Under the pieces are notes generated by a model. The model was not told the DNA's origin and did not search any database. It saw nothing but the letters and a program-made list of their open reading frames with translations. Shown here one piece after another: positions 22,032 to 33,744 of a DNA stretch of 62,000 bases (its first letter is position 1; the number at the start of each line of letters is the position of its first letter). Made by a program: the position numbers and the translations under genes. Source of the stretch: Tubiluchus corallicola (lineage: Eukaryota; Priapulida; Priapulimorpha; Priapulimorphida; Tubiluchidae); the NCBI GenBank assembly GCA_030141605.1, contig JAQGDQ010000242.1, positions 1 to 62,000 on the forward strand, in the 5' to 3' direction.

Positions 22032-24327
22032 TATACTGCACAAAACATATCATTAGCTCTAGTATTCGGGTTTAAATTAGTTTACAGTAACTAGTCATTG
22101 GTTGCCATGTTATAGAAAGTAGAAACTAGTTGCGGTTTCAAAAAATCGGCAAGGTTATTTTTGTGCAAACAATGTTGCCAGTTTGGTTGTGACAAGAATA
22201 TTTTGTACAACTTTCAATTTTTTTTACCATTATAATTATGTAATTTTATATTAAGGAATTTTATGATAACGAATGCTAATAGTGAGATATATCAGTATTT
22301 TTATTATGACTTGCAATAATCTTTATTAACACTGTGGTTCAAATTTCTGTTATTGTCTAGAGTTTATTAGATTATAGCTGCATACTAATGCATAGAAATG
22401 TGATATAAGGTGCATTAATTTAGACAGTATTACACATTTATTGTAAACTTGCTAATGATTTTTTATGCTACTAGAGTGTTACATCATTTTGATCATTATT
22501 TTTATATTTTTAAAATTCAAAATGTCGTTTATGATTTATAGTTAGTTAGGCAGAATGATGAAATATGTATCGTAATTGTTAAAATATTGCAATTCGATTA
22601 TCATTACTGCACAGAATTTATAAGAAAAATGTATACAATATACATTTGCCTGCAGGGCTAAATGCTTGAGCAGTAAAATATACTTGCGTTACAGTATTGT
22701 GGAAGGTTTAAGCTAGGTTTAAACTAAATTTTGACTTTTGGCATTATGTAACATTGTTGCTACATGAAGCCAGTGAACATGCTTAAAAATCCGTCAATTT
22801 TCATGCTTTCATCTGACTAGTATTGTAGCATATCTTATGGTAGAACTAAAATAAATTAATAATCGATAGATACTAGAGAGTTGTAATTAAGAACAAAGTG
22901 TGAATTAGTTTAATGTAATTTTTTTGTGAAGCATACAGAGACACAACCTGTACTAGTCCAATGGTTGTTACTATGAACAAATAAAAATTTTAGAAATTAT
23001 CCTGCATACTTAATACTGCAGAGCTAAAGAAAAACATTAATGGTAAAATTTCTGCACACTTAAAACAAATAATTTTCACGTTTCTGCCAAACTAAAATAT
23101 TAGTGAATTGCTCAATTATGATAGCTCATCGAATACAATTGATGTCGTCGAAAAACTAGATTGCGCAAGAACCTATTTTAACTGTAATGAAATATGCTGT
23201 GTGTGATTGTATAATAGCTTTCTTATAGCTTACGTACCTAATGGTTTATTAATTCTGTGATAAAAGTATTTTAAATACTATAGTTTTGATATGAAAAATT
23301 GTTGTCGGTATAATAAGATTAGATAGCACTTATAAGCCAGGTACAAAGTACCAACATTTTTTCTTATTGTTGTAAGTATAAGAAATTGGTGTGAGGTATG
23401 AGAAAATTTAGGTAGAATCTGTTATCCAATGTAAATCCACACATTTTATTAAGTCGTTGAGAGTTATACTGGAACTTAAATATAATAAAATGTTTGAGGA
23501 ATATTTTTGCAATGTACATTAAAGTGTTTATCAAGTTACATATATGTATCAAGAAATGTAAACAATAGTGTATTATTACACTACATGCAGTTAATTTAGC
23601 TACAGCATTAAACGGTTAAGATGACATTTTTGAATGTAGCTTGTTTAGTAAAACTGCAATAAAAAATGAATAGAAACATTACATTAATAATAATAACTTA
23701 TCTGATTAAGTAAGGATAAACCAATTAGCTTGCTATAACATTTACACAGAAAATCATACAAAAAATCAGAACTTAATTCAACTAATCAGCATAGAGGTTG
23801 TTAACAAAACAATAAAAACATAAAAAAATTAGGAGAAAAAGGTCTTTTTTGCAGACAAGTAAACCAATAGAATGGAGTTATTTCTATCAAATAATTAAGT
23901 TGTAATTACTCGAGGCATACTTTATGGCTGTCTATAAATGCGTGGAATGAATAGCTGTGCAAAATTTAATTTCCGATATATATACCTGCAGTGCAACAAT
24001 AGTAACATACGTAATAATACTAAAATCTGCATCTACTACGTGCGAGACAGTTCCAAAATCAAATTGGAAATTTATAGTCTCTTTTTCTTATTAGCTTTGA
24101 TTTGCTTTGGTAATTGTCAATAAACAAATGTCAATTTTGCAATGTAGCGACTTTAAGTAGCATTAATTGCCAATGGCTGCTATACAACTTTTTAAATGCC
24201 ATTAAATGTTTGTACGAGAAGGTCAATGGTTTTTCCTTTGTAAGCTATTCCAACATGCAATGTGTAGTAAATTTCTAATCACCTCAAATTGAATAACACA
24301 GCTATACTCGTATTGCAACTGGCCAGG
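22032..24327. other. Intergenic region between HAAO and ERH
   Basis: AT-rich sequence without recognisable coding, RNA or mobile-element structure on either strand. It must contain the HAAO 3' UTR; no clear poly(A) signal stands out close to the stop codon. Confidence 0.4.
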
Positions 24328-24763
24328 TAGTGATGGGCGATTAATCGAGATATCGAGCACATGCGTCAGAATCTGTATAAATCGGTGATATAATAGTAAT
24401 TCAATTAATCGAGAGCAAAATATGCATGTTACACAGAAAAAGTTTAGCACAAATAAACGAAATCCTTTTTCTTCGTTTTTCTCACCTTACACAATGCGCA
24501 CAGTTGCAAACTACAGTGCTGTGGCTTTAAATTCGTTTTCATAGTGACGTAGTAATAGAGTAGTTAATGAATATGCGCGTTTATGCAAATAGTTAGCAGG
24601 TACGAAAATAGCAGACAGCGAAAAAAGCCATGAATTAGTGCTGCAATGTTTGAAAAATGTGGCTACAACGCCAAAAAAAATTGTCGCAAAAGACTAATTG
24701 TGATATCGAATTACAAGAACAAGATTATTCTTGAACTAGAATATTCAAAATCGCCCATCACTA
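24328..24763. mobile_element. hAT-like MITE with 15-bp terminal inverted repeats
   Basis: TAGTGATGGGCGATT at the left end is the exact reverse complement of AATCGCCCATCACTA at the right end. TAATCGAGATATCGAG-type subterminal words occur inside. Flanks TGGCCAGG and CTACCAGG agree at 6/8, compatible with a decayed 8-bp duplication. It lies about 120 bp beyond the ERH stop codon. Confidence 0.8.
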
Positions 24764-24886
24764 CTACCAGGCACCATTAATCCATATACATTTTTGAACC
24801 AATGGGAAAAATTCAAATGGGGAGCAAAGTTACACACAATGTAAAATAAACAAACTGTACAAGAGGTGTGAGTGCTCATGCTAGGT

Positions 24887-26219
24887 TCATTTGGCCGCAC
24901 TTGCTTGCTTTCTCAGAAGAATGTAGATCTTTTCCTTGATCCAATCACGATTGTATGGAGCGTATGTGTTTGTGCCTCTTTGAAATCTGAAATCAGAAGT
25001 TAGCTGGTCATGTTTTTAGGACATGGTGTAAAACTGTGTAAAAAATGAGAAAAAACAAGCATTTTTATTATGTACCGTGTTCCTAAAAAAACTTTTTACT
25101 GTAAATAACAAATATATATGAGGTAAGAAAAGTTATGGGATTTTATCTAAAAGTCAGGACCCGGCTATACACACAAGACAAGACAAGACAAGATACAATG
25201 TAAAAAATTTAATCGATTCAGGATCACTACTCAATGTCATTTACTTTAAAAATGCAAATTTTGTGTACCAAATGATTTTAACTAAACATTACAAATATAT
25301 ATTGTTAAATATATTGACAAATACTGCAGTACGTGACATTAATAGCACGGCAGACATAGTCAGTTGTAGAGACAAGTAACATGCAAGTAAAACTTCATCA
25401 TTGTCACTCAAAGTTGTCATTTCGCATGCCTATAGTTCAACTGTTTTGCCGACTGCTTTTGCACAACAATACGTATAAGTTTCAGAGTGACATAATAAAA
25501 AAATGCTCCAAAATTACTTACACTAAGCAGCTGATGTCAGACAACTGATCTAGGAAATCAAACAGCTGACTTATATCATACGTAATGGATGGAGAGTTTG
25601 GATTGAGTCGCTTTAAGTGTTCCTCATACATTTTGCAAATGCCTAAAAAATGTAACACGACATGAATAATCGGAAACAGTTTGTTTATTTTTATGGAAAA
25701 ATTGAATAAAATGACTAAATTCTATTGTATTGTCTGTAATAAAAACGTTTCAAAAGGCTTTACCTTCCATGCACTCATTGACTGACTCGTAGTCGCTGTA
25801 AGTTCGACCTTCCGGCTTCTTATTTGGCTGAATTAACAATATTGTGTGCGACTAAAAAAAATTAAAATATATGCAAGTTTGTCATACCAAAACCTAATAT
25901 TAGAACACCAGACATACCAACTCAGATCTTGTTTAAACAAATTTTGATTTGCAAGTAAACTGTTCACGTTGTGTCTTTGTTTCACAATTCCTAACACAAT
26001 TTAAAATTTGAAATTTAGCCTTGCAGCAACATCTGGAAGAACGTTTGCTGGTCTTCACAACTACTAACGTTATAGTAAAGTTTTTGTAATTTCTTTTTAC
26101 ACTCTGAGACGTCTAGACCTCAAGCAGAGCATGCCGCAAAGCCATAAATTTGGAAAAACTGGTCTGTATTTATGAAGGTTGCGGCAGCCATGCTTCGTAG
26201 TTCTCGCATTTCTTACCAT
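24887..26219 (-). CDS. ERH: Enhancer of rudimentary homolog, 4 exons, 103 aa
   Basis: Small nuclear protein conserved across animals and plants that works in RNA metabolism and cell-cycle control as a dimer binding partner proteins. Exons on the minus strand: 26217-26219 (ATG only), 25764-25851, 25522-25642, 24887-24986 (stop TGA). Protein: M / [29 protein letters not shown] / G / [39 protein letters not shown] / V / [32 protein letters not shown]. Human ERH is 104 residues and nearly collinear. The start codon is directly followed by GTAAGA, so the first coding exon holds only ATG. All phases fit. The C-terminal WIKEKIY helix is intact. Confidence 0.93.
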
Positions 26220-28275
26220 TTTTCAAATTAACAAATAGTGTTTGTTAAGTAACTCAACGATGAATAACACAACACTGTATCACTCGTTTAGAACACTTAA
26301 ATTTACACAAATAAAGAATTTTAATTAATATTTTCCAACTTTCGCTAGTGATAAACAGACAGAGTCGCAAAACGCTAAAAACACCAATCTTGAACACAAC
26401 CAGACTTTCTCATTCTATTTATTGCGGGCCACAACATGTTTTAGTAACTGACTAACTGTTACTCTGTCAGTAACTCAGTATGTTACAAGGCAACAAAGAG
26501 GAAAAACGAAAACGAAACGGAAAATTTAAAACCGTCAAGGATGTGCTTGCATAGTTGTTTTAAGTGGAAAATGATTTTTGGCTCGGAATTCTACAGAAAA
26601 GAAACCCGGGAAAAACAAGCACATAGGCAGAATGGAAAACAGAAGCGAAAACAAAAATTTAAACATATATAAAGCTATGTTGAGAACGTGAGATATGCTT
26701 AAAGAATCGTAACTATCTGATACAACAAACCGTTGACCTTGCAGTCGTAGATGTCTGCTTATCGTGAAGAAAAGTAGGTTGTAAGGAATCACATAACTAT
26801 AGGAAAGCTCTGGGTGAAAATATAAGAAGCAGCAGTATAACAGTCGGATTTGGGGAATAATGAAAAACAGTTCTGAGAACATGCGCAGTATGTTCTGTTA
26901 AAGTACAGTGTTAAGAAGCAGCATGTACCAATTAATGGACTTTGATTGATAAGGTCGACGTGAGTAGGTAATTATCTCTGTAACAGAAGATACATGATTA
27001 ATATAGATCGGCAGAGCCAAGCAGACTGAGTGCCACCTAACAGCAGTTGTTATGATATGGTAAGGAAGAAAGGTCGGAGGTGGCATGGTGAAAGGTCAGG
27101 TGTGTCAGATTGTGGAAAGTTTGAATTTGAAATGGTGGTTGCAGAAGGGTTGGAATTTTAAAGGACATTTATGGAGTCCACTCAGCCTGGAATTAATGGA
27201 TCATAAAATTTTGTTGGATGGCCGTCATAAATAGTTAAAACAAAATTAATGGTATATATCATTGGGCATAAAGCAGACTGGGCAAGTGTCATCAGCATAT
27301 AGTAGTACATCGCAAGGCAGCATTTTGTAGGACCTCAGCTATTTACATTTCAATATGCTGGGAGACTTTATTCAGTTATCGTGACAACATTCAGTTATAG
27401 TTGATTTGCATTTGCCAGTGATACAAAACATGTGATCAATCATGCTTTCTTAATGATCACGAGCATTTGCAGAACAATATTAAATGAGGTGGCTCAATGC
27501 TATAATTATAGCATCATGAATTTAAACGTTGACAACTAAATGCAAACTGAATTATCATTGGATAACCGGGATATCTCACAGATTGCAAACACTCATGCAA
27601 TGGCACACTGACATAGCAGTGAGGAAAATGAAAATGTCATTAAACAAATCATTATTGACAATGTGTTTGAATTTGAAAGCCATATCAGTCACACTCATGG
27701 AAAGCTTACACTCTTTGTAATTTCTCTTCTTAGACAGGCGCATGTATGGAGACGCAGTTACTATGAGTGAGCAGTGACAGATGAGATCAAATTTTGGACT
27801 ACAGCAATGCAGTTGTGAGGCAAGATGTACATTATAAGGAAAATCAAATCCATTCAACATTTAGCTACTAATTAAATGTGTAACAATTTTCAGACTGTAT
27901 ATGTACATCAAAAATGTAGGGACTGACTAGTGACTACTTAGACAAGAGATAATTATCCAAACCTTATGCAGAAGAACATTCATGCACGTTATTACACGGT
28001 AGTGGAGGCGTTGAGTGACCACTGACCCCTTAAATGTCTTTTGCTAAGCAGAACTATTTCCACAACTATGATTGCAATGCTGACCAGAGTAAATTAATTT
28101 TAGAATCTGCCAAGAGACCGCGCCACCATCTACCGGCAGCAAAATAAGCAAAGATGAAAGTATTGTGTATAGATTATAGATAAATGTACCACGTAAACTT
28201 TTTAAATAAGAAAATTTCTTGTTGTTATTAATGTTGCTTTCTTGTGGTTTTTGTTGAGACTTATATAAAAAAGGA
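26220..28275. other. ERH 5' region and intergenic DNA before ZIP9
   Basis: Both ERH (minus) and ZIP9 (plus) start here, about 2.06 kb apart. A decayed RT trace is at 27255-27345. AGATGGTGG (reverse strand) is at 28123-28131. No other gene supported; the open frames at 26535-26882 and 27576-27860 have no family resemblance. Confidence 0.4.
27255..27345 (-). pseudogene. Trace of a reverse transcriptase (YADD motif)
   Basis: On the minus strand the frame reads MLPCDVLLYADDTCPVCF, resembling the '..cdvllYADDt' catalytic motif of LINE reverse transcriptases. Upstream of it an in-frame stop interrupts the expected INDLP-type block. Too short and decayed to assign to a clade. Confidence 0.4.
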
Positions 28276-31200
28276 ATGGATGAAACTGTGACCCTTTTTG
28301 TGCTTTCATTTGCAATGTTAATAGGTTGTTATGTTGCTGGATCAATTCCGTTAGCTTTTAATCTATCAGAGGTAAAAGTTCCTTATTAGCACTGGCTTAG
28401 ACGCAGTAATCAATTAACTAAAGTTTAATATTACCGTAGTCTGTGACATTGTTGTGAATTAGCAATGTTTTAATATTGTTGATATCACATTATAGTAATA
28501 GTAAATTTATTTAGTTTCATAAACTTAATACAGTACTCAGTAGTTAAGGTGCATATGGTACAGATAAATATGAGCAGAGGTGACGAAAGACCATATGGTC
28601 ACCCAGTCAGTCATTCATATGAATGAATTAAATCCAGTTCAATTAATTTATTTCACAAGATAAACAAATACTTTGACATCACAAGTACGTAAAATCAAGT
28701 TATGATTTTTGCAACAAAGTTCAGATATAATTATTAAATTTGGAGGTAGAGACCTTATATTAGACCACTAGAATTAGTAGTGAAAAAATTATTAACAATA
28801 TGTTACTGTTTGATAGCTAGAAAGAGTTATATTGGGTGTTAGTGAAATTTCATTATTACGATGTAAACTGATGTGTGATGCAAAGAAAAGATAATATACG
28901 TGCTCCCCAAACAATGTTTGTGTTATTAAAACTGATAAAAAGAGAATTATATAATGATATCAGTACTGATTTAGGCAGCAGTCCAACTCTGCATATAATA
29001 CCTATCGTTTTGGGGAATTTACTTTCAGTAAATTTAAGGTGTTCTCGCCAATTTAGGTGTTTGTTCATCTATAAATATGCCTAAAAACTTATTGTGTTTT
29101 ACTTTGTTTATTGGTATTTCAGCAGTTTTTTGTGTAAGATTCCTGGGGATGTTTTTGTTTGTGAATAAAATAAATTTTGTTTTTTCAATATTGAGTGACA
29201 ACTTATTTACTTTAAACAGGGATTAGTTAAGTAAAGAGTTACTGTAACATATCTGACGGCACAAATGCTTCTAGATAGCAGTATTCTAGGTTTAATATAA
29301 CTGCAATTCTTTCATGAACAAGGCATTGCAAAAGAAAATGGAATGGTTTGTTTCTGAAATGTGTAATGTTTATTTTTATTTATAGGATAGGCTACAGCTT
29401 ATAACTGTTTTGGGTGCCGGTCTTCTGGTTGGCACCGCACTGGCTGTGATAATACCCGAGGGTGTAAATGCTTTGTATTCATCTGCATTAGAGGGTTTGT
29501 GCTGATTTTACTTTTTTATCATTTTTAAGTCATCTGTCACATATATAACTTACGTTAAATTGTTTTGTACTATCTATTTTCTACTGTATATAGTTTATAG
29601 TACAGTAAGTCCTCACTTAATGATGCTAATGTGTTACAACAAAATGTGTCGTTAAGGGAATGTCATTATACAAAGCAATGCCTTCCATAGAAAACACAGA
29701 GGAATTTCATCCCTACACATGTGGGATAGCGCTATAGAATTAGCCAATGAATCGTTGCTGCTGTCTTCTAACTGCTTAGTAGGACAAATTATTACTGCAA
29801 TTTCTGTTAATAGGGCGATTGCATCAAACAAAATTTCAGCCCTTGAAGATGGAAAAAATTGTCACTAATTCGAAACAATATGTCGTTACGTCAGTAAAAT
29901 ATGTCAAAAGATCAACATCGTGAAAACGAAACAACGTTAAATGGGAACTCACTGTATATAAAGTTCCGCAAAATGAGTTTTTGCCATTAGGTGCATCTAA
30001 TTTTGCTTGTTAATTAAAGATTTTCACAAGATGTGTTTCATACAGGACTATATTAAAAATCTTTTCCCCTTTATTCTTTTATTCTCAGTTACCATTATTT
30101 GAAACTATTTTAGCAGTTGAAAAGTTGCACACAGAGGGTAAAACAGAACTAGATTCACCTGCTGATCATAACAAAGATGGCGACCATGAGCACACACATT
30201 ACCTGGAAGTGCATCATTATATAGGCATCTCTCTTGTTTTGGGTTTTGTTTTTATGCTTCTAGTTGATCAGTTAGGACATAGTCATTCTTCTTCATCAAG
30301 ACAATCTCAAGGTTAGTGAAATGATTATTATTTTGATCTGTAACTTTGAAATGTGTATAAGTTTGTGACTTGCTCAACATCACCAGTCTACTAGCAGAAT
30401 TGTTTTGCTTGCTTGGGAAGGCATATGCTTGGCCGGTTTTTGAACCTTTTTATTCGTGTAGATTTCATGACATTTTCTACATATGTAGCACAAACGTATA
30501 TGCATGGTCAAGTGAAATGCATACCCAAGATTTATATACAGTAATGCATACCCAAGATTTATATACAGTAATGCAAAGCCAGTGATGACAAACAAATTAT
30601 CTTATTTAAATGCATTTGGATTTTTTGTTCTATGCAGGGGATTCTGAAGCTGCTGTTACGCAACCAAAAGACAGCACAAAAATAACTGCCACATTAGGTC
30701 TAGTAGTTCATGCAGCAGGTAAGTAAGCAATATAGTTTCACTGTTAGATGTTGGACACAGCCACATGCTTAGCTGATGAGCACTGATAAGCATAAGATAG
30801 CTGATGTTTCACAAAACATGTTAAATATTCATAATTCATTTGGAGATCCTATACTTGTGTGTCACTAATTATGTTATGCAATCCAGAAAGAGATGTAGCC
30901 AACCTCTCACTCTCACAAATCATGTCACACAGTACAGGAAGCAATGCAGAGTAACCTCTTACTCTCACAAATCATGTCACACAGTACAGGAACAGGTGCA
31001 GAGTAACCTCTTACTCGCACAAATCATGTCACACAGTACAGGAACAATGTAGAGCAAACTCTTACTCTCTCAAATCATGTCACACAGTACAGGAAGCAAT
31101 GCAGAGTAACCTCTTACTCTCACAAATCATGTCACACAGTACAGGAAGCAATGCAGAGTAACCTCTTACTCTCACAAATCATGTCACACAGTACAGGAAG

Positions 31201-33744
31201 CAATGCAGAGCAACCTCTTACTCTCACAAATCATGTCACACAGTACAGGAAGCGATGCAGAGTAACCTCTTACTCTCACAAATCATGTCACACAGTACAG
31301 GAAGCAATGCAGAGCAACCTCTTACTCTCACAAATCATGTCACACAGTACAGGAAGCAATGCAGAGTAACCTCTTACTTTCACAAATCATGTCACACAGT
31401 ACAGGAAGCAATGCAGAGTAACCTCTTACTCTCACAAATCATGTCACACTATACAGGAATAGGTGCAGAGTAACCTCTTACTCTCACAAATCATGTCACA
31501 CAGTACAGGAACAGGTGCAGAGTAACCTCTTACTTTCACAAATCATGTCACACAGTACAGGAACAGGTGCAGAGCAACTTCTTACTCTCACAAATCATGT
31601 CACACAGTACAGGAAACGATGCAGAGTAACCTCTTGCTCTCACAAATCATGTCACTCAGTCCAGAAAGAGATGCAGAAAGAGATGTTTAGCAACCTATCC
31701 CACTCTCTAAATAGGATTCGGTTGAAAGTTGTTTCATTGTTGCAACAACAATGTGTTTTTAATATGTTACAAAACCTTAATATCGTGTTCAATATGTGTG
31801 TGAAAAACAAATTATATTCCTATTGATTTGTGCTGTTCTCAATTATACAATAATCACTTAATAATCAGTACTTTAATTTTAAAAAATCGTAATTGCTCTT
31901 AACCACTCCGCTAATATTACTAATCAGTTTACTGGTATTTCATGAGTTTAATGAGTAGATACTCATTTACACACTTCTACAGTTATTCTGCTGGAGTTGC
32001 AATCGTCAGCATAACTGTTGTACCACTGTAAAGCCTGTCATTTTCAAAATTCACAGTGCATTAAAATTTTCCTCTTTTGCCTTGGTTGTGCATTTTTGCT
32101 AGTTTCATTTCAGGACATCTTCTGTAAATATTAAACCAAAATGACTACTTGGTAGATCATTGCTGAATAACAGTACTTTAGGTATTTCTGTAACGAGTAA
32201 TTACATATAGACTTTTGACTTTGAGGACCTATGTAGTAAATATTGTTTTATTTCTTTCACAGCTGATGGCATTGCTCTAGGTGCCGCTGCATCAACGTCT
32301 CATAAGGATACAGAAATTATAGTTTTTATAGCAATTATGTTACACAAAGTAAGATTACATTATTCTTTGGCTTAAATTTATCTAGCCATTACTATACTGT
32401 TATGGTACTAATCTATTCTCATCAGCAAGCAATTTAGCATTGATGAGATTCAAATCTGCATGTGAATTTTGTGTTTGTGATGAAAACAATTTGTCACTGG
32501 TCCTGCTTTTTTGCCTAAGGGCAAATTATTAGGAATTGATTTGAATAGTGAATAAGCAAAGGTGAACAATGTATGCAGTTTCCGTGCTTTTTCCTTATGT
32601 TTTACAAAAGGGGTAAATACTGTTTGTCTTGTTGTCTATATATGCTTACAAAGCTTTTTCCCACTTGCTGAATGCTCGTGTAGCCACCATTTTTGCAGTA
32701 TTTGGGCAGCTGTTTACTGATGTTTGTAATATGTATGTAGTTATGTACACATATGACTGAATGTACAGCTACAATTCAGTCTGCTATTCATTTTATTCCT
32801 AACTAAAACAGCCGGGCAAGCCTAACAATTGTATACTTTTCCTTTTTGTAGTGTTAGCTTTTTACTAGTGAATTGTATGTTTATCAAAAATTTGTCATTT
32901 CTGCCATTTTCTTCCTTTACTATGCAAAGTGTTCATCTAGTTACGAAATTTTGTCACTTTTTTGTTTACGATGTTGGTTTTTCTTTTGTCTGTATCATCG
33001 GTTAAATACTTGCTTTTGTTTAGCTTTTTGAGTTACTGTCATGTTATTGTATGTTTATTTTTCCAGGCTCCTGCAGCATTTGGGTTAGTGAGTTTTCTAC
33101 TGCACGAGGGCCTACAAAGAAATAGGATACGAAAACACTTGTTTGTATTTGCCTTAGCTGCACCACTCTTAGCTGTTGTCACCTATTTTGGCTTGAGTCA
33201 GGTAATAATACAAAAAAGTATGAAAGAAAAAACTTTGGTCATTTATCCAATTTAACGTAGTTGCTGTAATAAAAGAAACTTTTGTGGTTACTTTCATTTA
33301 TTATTTATTATGATCTATGAAATCTCATTTCTTCATTAGCATTATAATTACATAAAGTGAAAGATAAAAACTTGAAATTAATACATTTCTTTTAAAGTTA
33401 CCTGTATACGTCATAACGAAATATATATTTGATTTAATTGATCTTGTAATAAATTATAAAATGGTTAGTCTAATTGACCTAGGTTAGCCTAGTTTACACA
33501 AGTTTTCTTATTTCTGAAGGGCGGCAAGGAAGTGTTATCGCAAACTAATGCAACTGGGATAACAATGTTGTTTAGTGCCGGGACGTTTCTCTATGTAGCC
33601 ACCGTGCATGTTCTTCCTGAAGTTGCTCACATGCCGTCGTCTTCTGACAGTGCTGAACGGCCGGGATTCAAGTGTACGCATCTATCAGCATTAGTACTAG
33701 GTGCATTATTTCCATTATTGTTGGCTTTTAGTCATCATCATTGA
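28276..33744 (+). CDS. SLC39A9: Zinc transporter ZIP9 (SLC39A9), 7 exons, 309 aa
   Basis: Multi-pass ZIP-family carrier moving zinc toward the cytosol; ZIP9 is known from Golgi and plasma membranes. Exons: 28276-28371, 29386-29494, 30114-30311, 30638-30718, 32263-32348, 33067-33201, 33520-33744. Starts [20 protein letters not shown] (first membrane segment). TM2 ends VIIPEG (Glu57). A His-rich loop (His 87, 93, 95, 97, 102, 103) precedes [16 protein letters not shown]. The zinc-site helices are HAAADGIALG (His159, Asp163; codon 162 split by an intron) and IMLHKAPAAFG (His189). [12 protein letters not shown] (His265, Glu269) and a terminal SHHH follow. Length matches human ZIP9 (307). AATAAA at 33799-33804. 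Exon 3 may start at 30114 or 30117 (TAGCAG tandem acceptor). Confidence 0.95.
28505..29220 (-). mobile_element. LINE copy 4 with decayed RT, in ZIP9 intron 1
   Basis: Minus-strand reading from about 29215: [18 protein letters not shown], then [12 protein letters not shown], then after a one-base frameshift [20 protein letters not shown] and [15 protein letters not shown] with NIVWG. That is the RT thumb region. The 3' block at 28570-28620 includes GACCATATGGTC. The 3' end with AATAAAT-like sequence is near 28510. Same family and strand as copies at 229, 12301 and 17285. Confidence 0.75.
29603..29954. mobile_element. Tc1/mariner-pogo (Tigger-like) MITE in ZIP9 intron 2
   Basis: Ends CAGTAAGTCCTCACTTAA and TTAAATGGGAACTCACTG are an imperfect inverted pair, directly flanked by TA on each side (29601-29602 and 29955-29956). 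The 'CAGT..g(t)cCTC..(t)TAA' end is typical of pogo/Tigger-type elements. No transposase. Confidence 0.75.
30885..31685. repeat. 52-bp minisatellite, about 15 units, in ZIP9 intron 4
   Basis: Unit begins ATGTCACACAGTACAGGAAG and continues with CAATGCAGAGTAACCTCTTA and CTCTCACAAATC. Units differ mainly at GGAAGCAATG versus GGAACAGGTG. Several plus-strand open frames here (starting 30840, 31151, 31255, 31515) come from the repeat being frame-open and are not genes. Confidence 0.95.

Noticed and set aside
30840-31826. Plus-strand open frames of 70-103 codons in ZIP9 intron 4
   Set aside because: Each is a reading of the 52-bp minisatellite, which stays open in this frame; they lie between two well-defined ZIP9 exons.
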